Below are positions 10,266 to 19,616 of a stretch of 64,000 bases of DNA, in pieces. The stretch covers positions 3,472,001 through 3,536,000 of the forward strand of contig NC_017075.1 of NCBI RefSeq assembly GCF_000284255.1. Reading direction: 5' to 3'. The stretch is from Rubrivivax gelatinosus IL144. Lineage in GTDB: Bacteria > Pseudomonadota > Gammaproteobacteria > Burkholderiales > Burkholderiaceae_C. Position 1 is the first letter of the stretch. Each line of letters opens with the position of its first letter. A program made the translations under genes and the position numbers. The notes below the pieces were generated by a model. That model was not told where the DNA came from. It searched no databases and worked only from the letters and a program-made list of their open reading frames with translations.

Positions 10266-11933
10266 ATGCCCCTGCCCAAGCCTCCGACGAAGAAAGCCGA
10301 CCTGCTCGCCGCCGCCGACTACGAGTCGCAGGCCGCGCCGAAACCGCGCAAGCGAACGCTGAAAGCCGCCGCGCCCGAGGCGGCGCCGGCGGAAGCCCCG
10401 CTGGAACTGCACGACGGCGGCGCGGTGGTCTCCGCGCGCCGGCCGGCGCCGCAGCCCGCACCAGCCCCTGCCGCCCCGACGCCGGCTCCGGCGCCCGCGC
10501 CGCGCGCCCGCATGCGCTCGCCGCGCGGCACCGGCCCGGTCAAGCTCTTCGTGCTCGACACCAACGTGCTGATGCACGACCCGACCTGCCTGTTCCGCTT
10601 CGACGAGCACGACGTCTTCTTGCCGATGATCACGCTGGAGGAACTCGACGGTCACAAGAAGGGCATGAGCGAGGTCGCGCGCAACGCGCGCCAGGTCAGC
10701 CGCGAGCTCGACGCGCTGGCCACCTTCACCGGCGAGAACGGCGCCGTCGACTCGACCGCCGGCATCCCGCTGGCCAAGACCGGCCACCGTGAGGCCGGCG
10801 GCAAGCTGTTCTTCCAGACCATGCTGCTGGACGTGAAGCTGCCGGCCGGGCTGCCGCAGGGCAAGGCCGACAACCAGATCCTCGGCGTCGTGCAGGCGCT
10901 GCGCGAGCAGCGCAAGGACCGCGAGGTCGTGCTGGTGTCCAAGGACATCAACATGCGCGTCAAGGCGCGTGCGCTGGGGCTGCCGGCCGAGGACTACTTC
11001 AACGACAAGACGCTCGAAGACGGCGACCTGCTCTACACCGGCGTGCTGCCGCTGCCGTCCGACTTCTGGGAGCGCCACGGCAAGACGATGGAGAGCTGGC
11101 AGCAGGGTGGCAACACCTTCTACCGCATCAGCGGCCCGCTGGTGCCGGCGCTGCTGATCAACCAGTTCGTCTACCTCGAGACCCCGGGCGCGACGCCGCT
11201 GTACGCGCGAGTCTCCGAGATCACCGGCAAGACCGCGGTGCTGCGCACGCTGCGCGACTACACCCACGGCAAGAACGCCGTCTGGGGCGTCACCGCGCGC
11301 AACCGCGAGCAGAACTTCGCGCTGAACCTGCTGATGGATCCGGACTGCGACTTCGTCACGCTGACCGGCACCGCCGGCACCGGCAAGACGCTGATGACGC
11401 TGGCCGCGGGCCTGGCCCAGGTGCTCGACGAGCGCCGCTACAGCGAGATCATCGTCACCCGCGTGACGGTGCCGGTGGGCGACGACATCGGCTTCCTGCC
11501 CGGCAACGAGGAAGAGAAGATGGGCCCGTGGATGGGCGCGCTCGACGACAACCTCGAGGTGCTGGCGCGCAGCGATGCCAGCGCCGGCGAATGGGGCCGG
11601 GCGGCGACCAACGACCTGGTGCGCGCGAAGATCAAGATCAAGAGCCTGAACTTCATGCGCGGGCGCACCTTCCTGAACAAGTACGTGATCATCGACGAGG
11701 CGCAGAACCTGACGCCCAAGCAGATGAAGACGCTGATCACGCGTGCCGGCCCGGGCACCAAGATCGTCTGCCTGGGCAACCTGGCGCAGATCGACACGCC
11801 TTACCTGACCGAAGGCTCCAGCGGCCTGACCTACGCCGTCGACCGCTTCAAGGGCTGGCCGCACGGCGGCCACCTGACGCTGGCACGCGGCGAACGTTCG
11901 CGCCTGGCCGACTTCGCCAGCGAGGTGCTTTGA
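10266..11933 (+). CDS. PIN domain-PhoH ATPase fusion (PhoH2/YlaK type)
   Basis: A 555-residue fusion of an N-terminal PIN ribonuclease domain and a C-terminal PhoH P-loop ATPase. After a low-complexity Ala/Pro-rich leader (1-85), the PIN domain begins with VKLFVLDTNVLMHD (about 92) containing the first acidic residue. The ATPase has Walker A GTAGTGKT (about 367) and a Walker B-like IIDEAQN (about 476). PhoH2 proteins elsewhere act as RNA helicase/RNases. The ATG at 10266 is 14 bases after the bcp terminator. It stands alone; no dedicated antitoxin is visible next to it. Confidence 0.92.
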   Translation: MPLPKPPTKKADLLAAADYESQAAPKPRKRTLKAAAPEAAPAEAPLELHDGGAVVSARRPAPQPAPAPAAPTPAPAPAPRARMRSPRGTGPVKLFVLDTNVLMHDPTCLFRFDEHDVFLPMITLEELDGHKKGMSEVARNARQVSRELDALATFTGENGAVDSTAGIPLAKTGHREAGGKLFFQTMLLDVKLPAGLPQGKADNQILGVVQALREQRKDREVVLVSKDINMRVKARALGLPAEDYFNDKTLEDGDLLYTGVLPLPSDFWERHGKTMESWQQGGNTFYRISGPLVPALLINQFVYLETPGATPLYARVSEITGKTAVLRTLRDYTHGKNAVWGVTARNREQNFALNLLMDPDCDFVTLTGTAGTGKTLMTLAAGLAQVLDERRYSEIIVTRVTVPVGDDIGFLPGNEEEKMGPWMGALDDNLEVLARSDASAGEWGRAATNDLVRAKIKIKSLNFMRGRTFLNKYVIIDEAQNLTPKQMKTLITRAGPGTKIVCLGNLAQIDTPYLTEGSSGLTYAVDRFKGWPHGGHLTLARGERSRLADFASEVL

Positions 11934-11942
11934 GGCCCGGGC

Positions 11943-12785
11943 TCAGAACTCGCGCACGCGCAGGAAGCTGGCGAACCGCGGCACACCGGCCGCGGTGCGG
12001 CCGCGGTAGCGGTAGCTGACGACCGTGCCGACGGGCGGCGGCGCCGCGCGTTCGGCGTCGCTGAAGCCGGTGCCGAGCAGGAACTCGGTGCCGTCGTCGG
12101 CGCGCACGCGCAAGGCGCCCATCCGGCCTTCGAGGCGGCCCTGGCCGCCGACGTGGCCGACGACCACCGCCTCGGCGTCCTGCTGCGGCTTGAGCTTGAG
12201 CAACGCGTCGCTGCGGCCGGGCTGCCATAGCGCGTCGGCGCGGTGCAGCACCAGGCCTTCGCCGCCACCGGTCACGACCTCGTCGAGCCAGACGTTCAGC
12301 GCGCCGGCCGACGCGACGCGGCGCTGCTCGACGGCGACGAAGGCGTTCGTGCCGCGCGCCAGGTCGGCCAGGCGGCGCGCCCGCTCGGCGAACGGCCCCG
12401 GAGCGCCGGGCAGGTCGAAGACGCAGTAACGCAGCGCGCGCCAGCGGCCATCGTCGGGCGACTCGCGCCGCACCAGGCCCGAGACGGCCTCGAAGGCGCC
12501 GCGCCCCAGCCAGAGTTCGCCGTCCAGCGCCACCGGCGGCAGCCGGGCGACGAAACCCGGCGGCGCGACGACGTCGCGGCCGCTGCGAAAGCGCAGGCGT
12601 CGCCCGTCCCAGAGCGCACGCACGCCGTCGAGCTTCTCGCTGACGAGAAAACCCGCCGGGTCCACGCCGAGCCGCGCTTCGCGCGCCAGCATCACGGCCG
12701 GCGGCGACCCGGCTTCGGCCGGGCGGCCCGGCAGGCTGCAGCAGGCGAGCGCGGCGGCCCAGAAATCGCGTCGAGTCAACAGCAT
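11943..12785 (-). CDS. Exported ATP-dependent DNA ligase (Lig E-like)
   Basis: A minimal ATP-dependent DNA ligase of 280 residues. Motif I is SEKLDGVRALWDG with the adenylated Lys51; LDGELWLGRG (motif III region), GEGLVLH (motif IV) and LLKLKP (motif V) follow, then a short OB-fold. It begins with a signal-like stretch containing LTRRDFWAAALACC, which fits a Tat or Sec signal, and an AEA-type cleavage site near residue 25. Periplasmic Lig E ligases are known in Neisseria and Haemophilus-type bacteria and have been linked to extracellular DNA or uptake. It is convergent with the PhoH gene 9 bases away and separate from NAD-dependent LigA. Confidence 0.88.
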   Translation of the reverse strand: MLLTRRDFWAAALACCSLPGRPAEAGSPPAVMLAREARLGVDPAGFLVSEKLDGVRALWDGRRLRFRSGRDVVAPPGFVARLPPVALDGELWLGRGAFEAVSGLVRRESPDDGRWRALRYCVFDLPGAPGPFAERARRLADLARGTNAFVAVEQRRVASAGALNVWLDEVVTGGGEGLVLHRADALWQPGRSDALLKLKPQQDAEAVVVGHVGGQGRLEGRMGALRVRADDGTEFLLGTGFSDAERAAPPPVGTVVSYRYRGRTAAGVPRFASFLRVREF

Positions 12786-12857
12786 TCGGCCCCCGTTGCG
12801 TCAGCGTCGGGGGCCGAGTCTGGCGGCGCGCACGCCGCCTTTCCATCGCTCCGCGGG

Positions 12858-12877
12858 GCGCCCTCCGCGGAGGGCGC
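12858..12877. terminator. Perfect 20-base palindrome after prpE
   Basis: A perfect inverted repeat centred on CCGCGG lies 6 bases beyond the prpE stop. There is no T tract on either strand, so it is a possible Rho-assisted end or a 3'-protecting hairpin, not a classical terminator. Confidence 0.4.
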
Positions 12878-12883
12878 AGCGGC

Positions 12884-14785
12884 TCAGGCGGCGGGCGTGA
12901 TCAGGTCGCGGATCTGCTGCAGCGCGGTCGGGTCCTCGATCGTCGTCAGGTCGCCCGGGTCGCGGGCCTCGCAGACGGCCTGGATCGCCCGGCGCAGCAG
13001 CTTGCCCGAACGCGTCTTGGGCAGCGTGGCGACGAAGCGCACACGCGCCGGCCGCGCGACGGCGCCGAGCTGCTCGTCGACGAGCTTCATCACCTCGCCT
13101 TCGAGCTTCAGCGCATCGGCCTCGGTGGCGATCACCGACGGGTCCTTCAGCACCGCGAAAGCCATCGCGACCTGGCCCTTCAGGTTGTCGGCGACACCGA
13201 CGACGGCGACTTCGGCGACCTTCGGGTGGCTGGAGATGCTTTCCTCGATCTCGCGCGTGCCCAGGCGGTGGCCGGCGACGTTGATGACGTCGTCGGTGCG
13301 GCCGAGGATGAAGAAGTAGCCGTCCTCGTCGCGGATGCCCCAGTCGAAGGTGCTGTAGACCAGCCGGCTGGGCACGCTGCTCCAGTAGGTGTTGACGAAG
13401 CGTTTGTCGTCACGCCAGACGGTCTGCATGCAGCCCGGCGGCAGCGGCCCTTCGATCGCGACGACGCCCTTCTGGCCGGCGCCCTTGAGCTCCTCGCCGC
13501 TGTGCTCGTCGAGCAGCTTGACGTCGTAGCCGTAGACCGCCTTGCCCGGCGAGCCGAACTTGCTCTTCGCGGCCTCGACGCCGTTGCACAGGCTGAGGAT
13601 CGGCCAGCCGGTCTCGGTCTGCCAGTAGTTGTCGATGATCGGCTTGCCCAGGGCCTCGGCGATCCAGGTCGCCGTCGGTTCGTCCAGCGGCTCGCCGGCG
13701 AGGAACAGCGCGCGCAGGCTGGACAGGTCGTGTTTCTTCAGCGCCGCCGGGTCCTGCTTCTTCAGCACACGCACCGCGGTCGGCGCGCTGAACATCGAGG
13801 TCACCTTGTACTTCTCGACCAGGCTCCACCAGACGGCGGCGTCGGGGCGGATCGGCAGGCCTTCGTACATGATCGTCGCGCAGCCGCCGAGCAGCGGCGC
13901 GTAGATGATGTAGCTGTGGCCGACGACCCAGCCGATGTCGCTGGTCGAGAAGAAGGTCTCGCCCGGCTTGCAGAGGTAGATCTTCTCCATGCTGGCGGCC
14001 AGCGCCACGGCGTAGCCGCCGGTGTCGCGCTGCACGCCCTTGGGCTTGCCGGTGGTGCCGCTGGTGTAGAGCGTGTAGCTCGGATGCGTGGCCTCCACCC
14101 ACTCGCAAGGCACCTCGGTCTTGAAGTGGCACTCGCGCCAGCTGGCGTAGTCTTCGTCGCGGCCTTCGACGCGGTCGAAGGCGACAAGGCCGCGGTCGAC
14201 CATCAGCACCTTCTGCGGCTTGTGGTCGGCGAGGCGGATGGCCTCGTCGAGCAACGGCTTGTAAGGCACGACCTTGCCGCCGCGGCTGCCGGCGTCGGCG
14301 CTGACGATGACCGTCGGTTCGGCGTCGTCGATGCGCGTGGCCAGGCTGACGCTGGCGAAACCGCCGAAGACCACCGAGTGCAGCGCGCCGATGCGCGTGC
14401 AAGCGAGCATCGCGAACGCCGCCTCGGGGACCATCGGCATGTAGACCAGCACCCGGTCGCCCTTCTTCACGCCCAGGCTCTGCAGCGTCGCCGCCATGCG
14501 CTGCACTTCGGCGTGCAGCTCGCGGTAGCTGTAGATGCGCTCCTGGTTCGTCTCGGTGGAGACGTAGATCAGCGCGTTCTGGTCGGCGCGCGTCGCGAGG
14601 TGGCGGTCGACGGCGTTGTGGCAGAGATTGGTCTCGCCACCGACGAACCACTTCGCGAACGGCGGCCGGCTGTAGTCGCAGACCTGCTCGAAGGGCTTGT
14701 GCCAGTCGATCAGCTTGGCCTGTTCGGCCCAGAACGCGTCGCGATCCTGCAGCGATCGACGATGAAACTCGGCGTAATCGGTCAT
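12884..14785 (-). CDS. prpE: Propionyl-CoA synthetase PrpE
   Basis: AMP-forming acyl-CoA synthetase activating propionate (or a related short acid). The 633 residues have the ACS N-terminal domain start, the A3 motif YTSGTTGKPKGVQRDTGG (about 237) and DNYWQTETGWP (A5). ILGRTDDVINVAGHRLGTREIEE and RSGKLLRR with the catalytic Lys (about 592) close the C-terminal domain. RDTGGYAVAL and the overall length favour PrpE over acetyl-CoA synthetase Acs. The ATG has a GAGGAGA ribosome binding site. It lies 57 bases after acuI on the same strand with no terminator between, so the two are probably one operon. Confidence 0.92.
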   Translation of the reverse strand: MTDYAEFHRRSLQDRDAFWAEQAKLIDWHKPFEQVCDYSRPPFAKWFVGGETNLCHNAVDRHLATRADQNALIYVSTETNQERIYSYRELHAEVQRMAATLQSLGVKKGDRVLVYMPMVPEAAFAMLACTRIGALHSVVFGGFASVSLATRIDDAEPTVIVSADAGSRGGKVVPYKPLLDEAIRLADHKPQKVLMVDRGLVAFDRVEGRDEDYASWRECHFKTEVPCEWVEATHPSYTLYTSGTTGKPKGVQRDTGGYAVALAASMEKIYLCKPGETFFSTSDIGWVVGHSYIIYAPLLGGCATIMYEGLPIRPDAAVWWSLVEKYKVTSMFSAPTAVRVLKKQDPAALKKHDLSSLRALFLAGEPLDEPTATWIAEALGKPIIDNYWQTETGWPILSLCNGVEAAKSKFGSPGKAVYGYDVKLLDEHSGEELKGAGQKGVVAIEGPLPPGCMQTVWRDDKRFVNTYWSSVPSRLVYSTFDWGIRDEDGYFFILGRTDDVINVAGHRLGTREIEESISSHPKVAEVAVVGVADNLKGQVAMAFAVLKDPSVIATEADALKLEGEVMKLVDEQLGAVARPARVRFVATLPKTRSGKLLRRAIQAVCEARDPGDLTTIEDPTALQQIRDLITPAA

Positions 14786-14842
14786 CGTTGTCTCCTCGTT
14801 ATGGGCGCGGATTAAGAGACCGGGCGCTGACGAGCCGCTGAC

Positions 14843-15835
14843 TCAGGAAGCGATGCGCACCACCACCCGCCCGGTCACCTTGCCTTCCATCAATTCGGCG
14901 GCCTTGGCGATCGCGAAATCCAGTGAAACCTCGCTCGCGATGCGCTCCAGCAGCGTCGCATCGAGGTCACGCGCCAGGCGCTGCCAAGCGGCTTCGCGGC
15001 GCGCTTTCGGCGCCATCACGCTGTCGATGCCGGCGAGCGTGACGCCGCGCAGGATGAAGGGCGCGACGCTGGCCGGCAGGTCCAGGCCTTGCGCCAGGCC
15101 GCAGGCCGCGACGACGCCGCCGTAGCGCGTCTGCGCCAGCGCATTGGCCAGCGTGTGGCTGCCGACGGCGTCGACGACGGCCGCCCAGCGCTCCTTCTGC
15201 AGCGGCTTGCCGGGCGCGGTGAACGCGGCGCGGTCGAGCACCTCGGCGGCGCCGAGCGACTTCAGGTAGTCGGCCGCATCGGGCTTGCCGCTGACGGCGA
15301 CGACGCGGTGGCCCAGCTTGGCCAGCAGCGCGATCGCGACGCTGCCGACGCCGCCGCTGGCGCCGGTGACCAGCACCTCGCCGTCACCGGGCACGACGCC
15401 GTGCGATTCGAGCGCCAGCACACAGAGCATCGCCGTGTAGCCGGCGGTGCCGATGGCCATCGCCTGGCGCGGCGTGAAGGCCGCGGGCAGCTTGACCAGC
15501 CAGTCGCCCTTCAGGCGCGCACGTTCGGCCAGACAGCCCCAGTGCGTCTCGCCGACGCCCCAGCCGTTGAGCACGAAGCGGTCGCCGGGCTTCCAGTCCG
15601 GGTGCGCGCTCTCCAGCACGGTGCCGGCGCCGTCGATGCCCGGCACCATGGGCCAGGCACGCACGACCGGCGCACGGTTCGTGATCGCCAGCGCGTCCTT
15701 GTAGTTCAGCGTCGAGTACTCGGGCTGCACCAGCACGTCGGCCAGGTCGGCGCCCGGCAGTCGCGATTCGTCGATCTCCGCGAGGCGCGCGCCGAAGCCG
15801 CCCTCGCCCTTTTCCAACAGCAATCCACGGAACAT
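14843..15835 (-). CDS. acuI: Acrylyl-CoA reductase (NADPH) AcuI/YhdH
   Basis: Medium-chain reductase reducing toxic acrylyl-CoA to propionyl-CoA. The 330-residue product has the AcuI pattern [19 protein letters not shown], the [13 protein letters not shown] segment and the nucleotide site [16 protein letters not shown]. The [13 protein letters not shown] and [14 protein letters not shown] segments follow. The ATG at 15835 follows GGAGGG; an upstream in-frame Met would extend into the promoter region and is rejected. With prpE downstream, the pair would feed acrylate/3-hydroxypropionate and propionate into propionyl-CoA. Confidence 0.93.
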   Translation of the reverse strand: MFRGLLLEKGEGGFGARLAEIDESRLPGADLADVLVQPEYSTLNYKDALAITNRAPVVRAWPMVPGIDGAGTVLESAHPDWKPGDRFVLNGWGVGETHWGCLAERARLKGDWLVKLPAAFTPRQAMAIGTAGYTAMLCVLALESHGVVPGDGEVLVTGASGGVGSVAIALLAKLGHRVVAVSGKPDAADYLKSLGAAEVLDRAAFTAPGKPLQKERWAAVVDAVGSHTLANALAQTRYGGVVAACGLAQGLDLPASVAPFILRGVTLAGIDSVMAPKARREAAWQRLARDLDATLLERIASEVSLDFAIAKAAELMEGKVTGRVVVRIAS

Positions 15836-15927
15836 CAGTTCCCTCCAAGACAGTGCGCCGGTTTGCGCGACCGCAACTTCGCGGCGTGCATCCGGCACGG
15901 CGAAGCATAGTGCCCATGTCGCCGACA

Positions 15928-15956
15928 TTGACACTGCTCGGGTTGCCCCCTATCCT
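15928..15956 (+). promoter_or_regulatory. Sigma-70 promoter of the NlpC/P60 gene
   Basis: TTGACA (15928-15933) and TATCCT (15951-15956) are separated by 17 bases, close to consensus. The expected start point (about 15962-15964) is almost at the ATG at 15966, predicting a leaderless or nearly leaderless mRNA. Confidence 0.7.
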
Positions 15957-15965
15957 CGCCGGCCG

Positions 15966-16592
15966 ATGCCCTTCCGTCCCCGCCTCCTCCGACTCTGCGT
16001 CGCCGGTCTTGCCGCTGCCGCAGTCTTCGGCGCCTCGGCGGCACCGGAAACACCCGCCAACCCGCCGCAAGCCGGCGACGCGGTGATGCAGCTGCTGCAG
16101 CAAAAAGGCTTCGTGCCTTCCGCCGCTTCGGTCTCGGGCACCACCCAAGGCATCGTCCAGCAGGTTCGCGACACCGCGTCCGAACTCGTGATGTCGGCGA
16201 TGAACTTCCTCGGCGTGCCCTACCGCCGCGGCGGCAACAGCGCCGAAGAAGGCTTCGACTGCAGCGGCTTCACCCGCCACGTCTTCGAAAGCAGCTTGGG
16301 CATGGTGCTGCCGCGCCGTGCCGACCAGCAGGCCAAGGACGGCGCGCTGACCAAGGTCTCGCGCGACGAGCTGAAGCCCGGCGACCTCGTCTTCTTCAAC
16401 ACGATGCGGCGCGCTTTCTCGCACGTCGGCATCTACATCGGCGACGGCAAGTTCATCCACGCGCCGCGCACCGGCAGCGAAGTCCGCATCGAGGACATGC
16501 GCCAGTCCTACTGGATGAAGCGTTTCAACGGCGCGCGCCGCGCCGACCTCGACGACGCGGCCCAGGCCGAAAACGTCCAGCCCCGGAACTGA
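15966..16592 (+). CDS. Exported NlpC/P60 family peptidoglycan hydrolase
   Basis: A 208-residue secreted cysteine peptidase that probably cuts the peptide stems of peptidoglycan. A hydrophobic signal sequence (about 7-25, ASA cleavage) is followed by a linker and the NlpC/P60 domain. The catalytic Cys99 lies in GFDCSGF, His153 in FSHVGIYIG and the third polar residue His165 in KFIHAP. It is monocistronic by position: the divergent acuI lies upstream and moaA begins 51 bases after its stop. Substrate bond specificity cannot be read from sequence. Confidence 0.93.
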   Translation: MPFRPRLLRLCVAGLAAAAVFGASAAPETPANPPQAGDAVMQLLQQKGFVPSAASVSGTTQGIVQQVRDTASELVMSAMNFLGVPYRRGGNSAEEGFDCSGFTRHVFESSLGMVLPRRADQQAKDGALTKVSRDELKPGDLVFFNTMRRAFSHVGIYIGDGKFIHAPRTGSEVRIEDMRQSYWMKRFNGARRADLDDAAQAENVQPRN

Positions 16593-16643
16593 CCGGGAGA
16601 CCCCCGACACGCTTGCCGGACGTCAAACCGGCACAATCGCGGG

Positions 16644-17762
16644 ATGGGCGAAAGCGTCATCCCTCTGGCCGATCTGCGTGTGGCTGCGGTACCGCTGGCG
16701 GTGCCTGCCGACCCGGCAGCGCCGAGCGGGCATCTCGTCGACCGCCTCGACCGCCCGCTGCGTGATCTGCGCATCTCGGTCACCGACCGCTGCAACTTCC
16801 GCTGCGGCTACTGCATGCCGCGCGAAGTCTTCGACACGCGCTACCGCTTCCTGCCGCACGAGGCGCTGCTGAGCTTCGAGGAGATCACGCGCGTCGCGCG
16901 GCTGTTCCTGGCCCATGGCGTGCGCAAGATCCGCCTGACCGGTGGCGAGCCGCTGCTGCGCAAGCAGCTGCCGACGCTGGTGGCGCAGCTCGCCGAGCTG
17001 CGCACCGTCGACGGCCGGCCGCCCGAGCTGACGCTGACGACCAACGGCACGCTGCTGACCCGCCTGGCACGGCCGCTGCGCGACGCCGGTCTGACGCGCG
17101 TGACGGTCAGCCTGGACGCGCTCGACGACGCCGTCTTCCGGCGCATGAACGACGTCGACTTCCCGGTCGCCGACGTGCTGCGCGGCGTCGACGCGGCGCT
17201 CGAAGCAGGCCTGGCGCCGGTCAAGCTGAACATGGTCGTGCGCCGCGGCATGAACGACGGCGAGATCCTGCCGCTGGCGCGCCACGTGCGCGACACCTGG
17301 GGGCCGGCGGTGCGGCTGCGTTTCATCGAGTACATGGACGTCGGTTCGAGCAACGGCTGGCGCCTGGACGAGGTGCTGCCGTCGGAGCAGTTGCGCCAGC
17401 GCCTGGACGCCGCCTTCGGCCTGGAACCGCTGCTGCCGGCTTCGGCCGACGAGACCGCCGAACGCTGGCGCTACCGCGACGGGCGCGGCGAGATCGGCCT
17501 GATCTCCAGCGTCACCAAGGCCTTCTGCGGCGACTGCAGCCGCGCCCGGCTGTCGACCGAAGGCAAGCTCTTCACCTGCCTGTTCGCCACGCGCGGCCAC
17601 GACCTGCGCTCTCTGCTGCGCAGCGGCGCCAGCGACGCGCAGATCGCCGGCGCGATCGGCCTCGTCTGGGCGGCACGCGGCGACCGCTACTCCGAGCTGC
17701 GCGGTGAACAGACCGCCGCGCCCGGCGAGCGCCGCATCGAGATGCACTACATCGGCGGCTGA
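16644..17762 (+). CDS. moaA: GTP 3',8-cyclase MoaA
   Basis: Radical SAM enzyme starting molybdenum cofactor synthesis by cyclising GTP. The 372 residues contain the N-terminal iron-sulfur site CNFRCGYC (Cys50, 54, 57) and the C-terminal cluster cysteines 295, 298 and 312 in the [11 protein letters not shown] region. The obligatory C-terminal Gly-Gly (YIGG) is present. The stop overlaps the mobA start (TGATG). MoaC, needed for the next step, is not in this window. Confidence 0.97.
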   Translation: MGESVIPLADLRVAAVPLAVPADPAAPSGHLVDRLDRPLRDLRISVTDRCNFRCGYCMPREVFDTRYRFLPHEALLSFEEITRVARLFLAHGVRKIRLTGGEPLLRKQLPTLVAQLAELRTVDGRPPELTLTTNGTLLTRLARPLRDAGLTRVTVSLDALDDAVFRRMNDVDFPVADVLRGVDAALEAGLAPVKLNMVVRRGMNDGEILPLARHVRDTWGPAVRLRFIEYMDVGSSNGWRLDEVLPSEQLRQRLDAAFGLEPLLPASADETAERWRYRDGRGEIGLISSVTKAFCGDCSRARLSTEGKLFTCLFATRGHDLRSLLRSGASDAQIAGAIGLVWAARGDRYSELRGEQTAAPGERRIEMHYIGG

Positions 17763-18340
17763 TGGCGCCCGGGGCGATCTCGCGCGACGAGCTGACCGGC
17801 CTCGTGCTCGCCGGCGGCCTTGGCCGGCGCATGGGCGGCGCCGACAAGGGCCTCGTCGCCTGGCAAGGCCGGCCGCTGGCCCTGCACGCGCTCGAACGGC
17901 TGGCGCCGCAGGTCGGCGCGCTGGCCGTCAGCGCCAACCGCCATCTCGATACCTACGCCGGCTTCGGCGTGCCGGTGCTGGCCGACACGCTGCCCGGTTC
18001 GCTGGGGCCGCTGGCCGGGCTGCTGGCCGGCCTGCGCCATGCACGCACGCGCTGGCTGGCCGCCGTGCCCTGCGACGCGCCCTTCTTCCCCGTCGACCTC
18101 GTCGCGCGCCTGGCCGGCGGCCGCGGCGACGCGAAGATCGTCTACGCTCGCGCGGCGCGCACGCATCCGGTGTTCTGCCTCGTCGACACGGCGCTGGCCG
18201 ATGCGCTGGAAGCCTCGCTCGCCGGCGGCGAACGCCGCGTCGAGCACTGGCTGCGCACGATGGGCGGTGTCGCCGTCGACTTCGACGACGAGACCGCGTT
18301 CGCCAACTTCAACACCCCGGAGACGCTGAACGATGGCTGA
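17762..18340 (+). CDS. mobA: Molybdenum cofactor guanylyltransferase MobA
   Basis: Adds GMP to Mo-molybdopterin to form the bis-MGD cofactor of DMSO-reductase-family enzymes. The 192-residue protein has the nucleotide-binding LAGGLGRRMGGADKGL (about 17-32), the PLAGLLAGL segment and the metal-site region AAVPCDAPFFP. Its start overlaps moaA by one base and its end overlaps the second moeA by 8 bases. The trio is therefore translationally coupled, and the organism is expected to make bis-MGD enzymes. Confidence 0.95.
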   Translation: MAPGAISRDELTGLVLAGGLGRRMGGADKGLVAWQGRPLALHALERLAPQVGALAVSANRHLDTYAGFGVPVLADTLPGSLGPLAGLLAGLRHARTRWLAAVPCDAPFFPVDLVARLAGGRGDAKIVYARAARTHPVFCLVDTALADALEASLAGGERRVEHWLRTMGGVAVDFDDETAFANFNTPETLNDG

Positions 18341-19610
18341 GGCCACGACGCCGATCGCCGCCATCGCCCAGGACCTGGCCTGCCACGGCGACGCCGACCT
18401 GCCGCTGGCCGCGGTGCAAGCCGCCCTCGCCCGCCTGGCGCTACCGGTCGCCGGCACCGAGACGCTGCCGCTGAAGGACGCGCTGGGCCGCGTGCTCGCC
18501 GCCGACCTGGTCTCGCCGCTGGACGTGCCGGCGCAGGACAACTCGGCGATGGACGGTTATTCGTTCGCCGGCGCCGCGCTGGCCGCCGACGGCGCGACGG
18601 TGCTGCCGGTCGCGGGCAAGGCGCTCGCCGGCCACGGCTTCGACGGCCCGGCGCCGGCCGACGCCTGCATCCGCATCATGACCGGCGCACCGCTGCCGGC
18701 CGGCCACGACAGCGTCGTGCCGCAGGAACTGGTGACCGTGGCCGAGGGCCGCGTGACGATCCCCGCCGGCGCGGTGCGTGCCGGCCAGCACTGCCGCCGC
18801 CGCGGCGAGGACCTGCGCCAGGGCGGCGTCGCCGTGCCGGCCGGGCGCCGGCTGCGCGCCTCGGACCTGGGCCTCGCCGCCTCGCTGGGCCAGCCCGTGC
18901 TCACCGTGCGCCGGCGGCCTCGCATCGCCTTCTTCAGCACCGGCGACGAACTGACGGCACCCGGCGAGCCGCTGCCGCCCGGCGGCATCTACGACAGCAA
19001 CCACACGACGCTGGGCGCGCTGCTCGCCGGCCTGGGCGTCGACGCCGTCGACCTGGGCCGCGTGCGCGACGACCCGCAGGCCCTGGCCGCGGCGCTGCAG
19101 GCCGGCTCCGATTGCGACGCGCTGGTCAGCACCGGCGGCGTCAGCGTCGGCGACGCCGACCACACGCGGCGTGTGCTCGCCGCCGCCGGCGAGGTGCTGT
19201 TCTGGCGCATGGCGCTGCGCCCGGGGCGGCCGATGGCGATCGGCCGGCTGCACGGCGGCGCGCTGTACTTCGGCCTGCCGGGCAACCCGGTGGCGGCGGT
19301 GGTGTGTTTCCAGGTGCTGGTGCGCGACGCGCTGCTGCGCCTGGCCGGCGCGACGCCGCGGCCGCTGCCGACCGTCGTCGCACGCGCCGCGGTGGCGCTG
19401 AAGAAACGCCCGGGCCGCAGCGAGTTCCAGCGCGGCGTGCTCTCGCGCGCCGCCGACGGCGACTGGGAGGTCGCGCCGACCGGCGACCAGGGCTCGGGCA
19501 TGCTCAGCAGCATGAGCCGCGCCGACGGCCTGATCGTGCTCGCGCACGAGCGTGGGCCGGTGGCCGCAGGCGAGCGGGTCGAGGTCCTGCCCTTCGACTC
19601 GCTCGGCTGA
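18333..19610 (+). CDS. moeA: Molybdopterin molybdenumtransferase MoeA (second paralogue)
   Basis: The second MoeA of the window, 425 residues. It keeps DNSAMDGYSF (about 70), FFSTGDEL (about 200), GGVSVGDADHT (about 260) and GLPGNPVAAVVCFQ (about 310). It has the YSF form common in MoeA from enterobacteria, whereas the copy at 3945 has GWA. Overlap with mobA and grouping with moaA suggest this is the copy used for bis-MGD enzymes, but that is inference. It is convergent with the efflux pump gene 6 bases away, with no obvious terminator between them. Confidence 0.94.
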   Translation: MAEATTPIAAIAQDLACHGDADLPLAAVQAALARLALPVAGTETLPLKDALGRVLAADLVSPLDVPAQDNSAMDGYSFAGAALAADGATVLPVAGKALAGHGFDGPAPADACIRIMTGAPLPAGHDSVVPQELVTVAEGRVTIPAGAVRAGQHCRRRGEDLRQGGVAVPAGRRLRASDLGLAASLGQPVLTVRRRPRIAFFSTGDELTAPGEPLPPGGIYDSNHTTLGALLAGLGVDAVDLGRVRDDPQALAAALQAGSDCDALVSTGGVSVGDADHTRRVLAAAGEVLFWRMALRPGRPMAIGRLHGGALYFGLPGNPVAAVVCFQVLVRDALLRLAGATPRPLPTVVARAAVALKKRPGRSEFQRGVLSRAADGDWEVAPTGDQGSGMLSSMSRADGLIVLAHERGPVAAGERVEVLPFDSLG

Positions 19611-19616
19611 CGGCGC

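Noticed and set aside
10266..11933. PIN-PhoH gene as half of a toxin-antitoxin pair
   Set aside because: There is no small upstream antitoxin gene; the 107-base gap after bcp holds a terminator instead.
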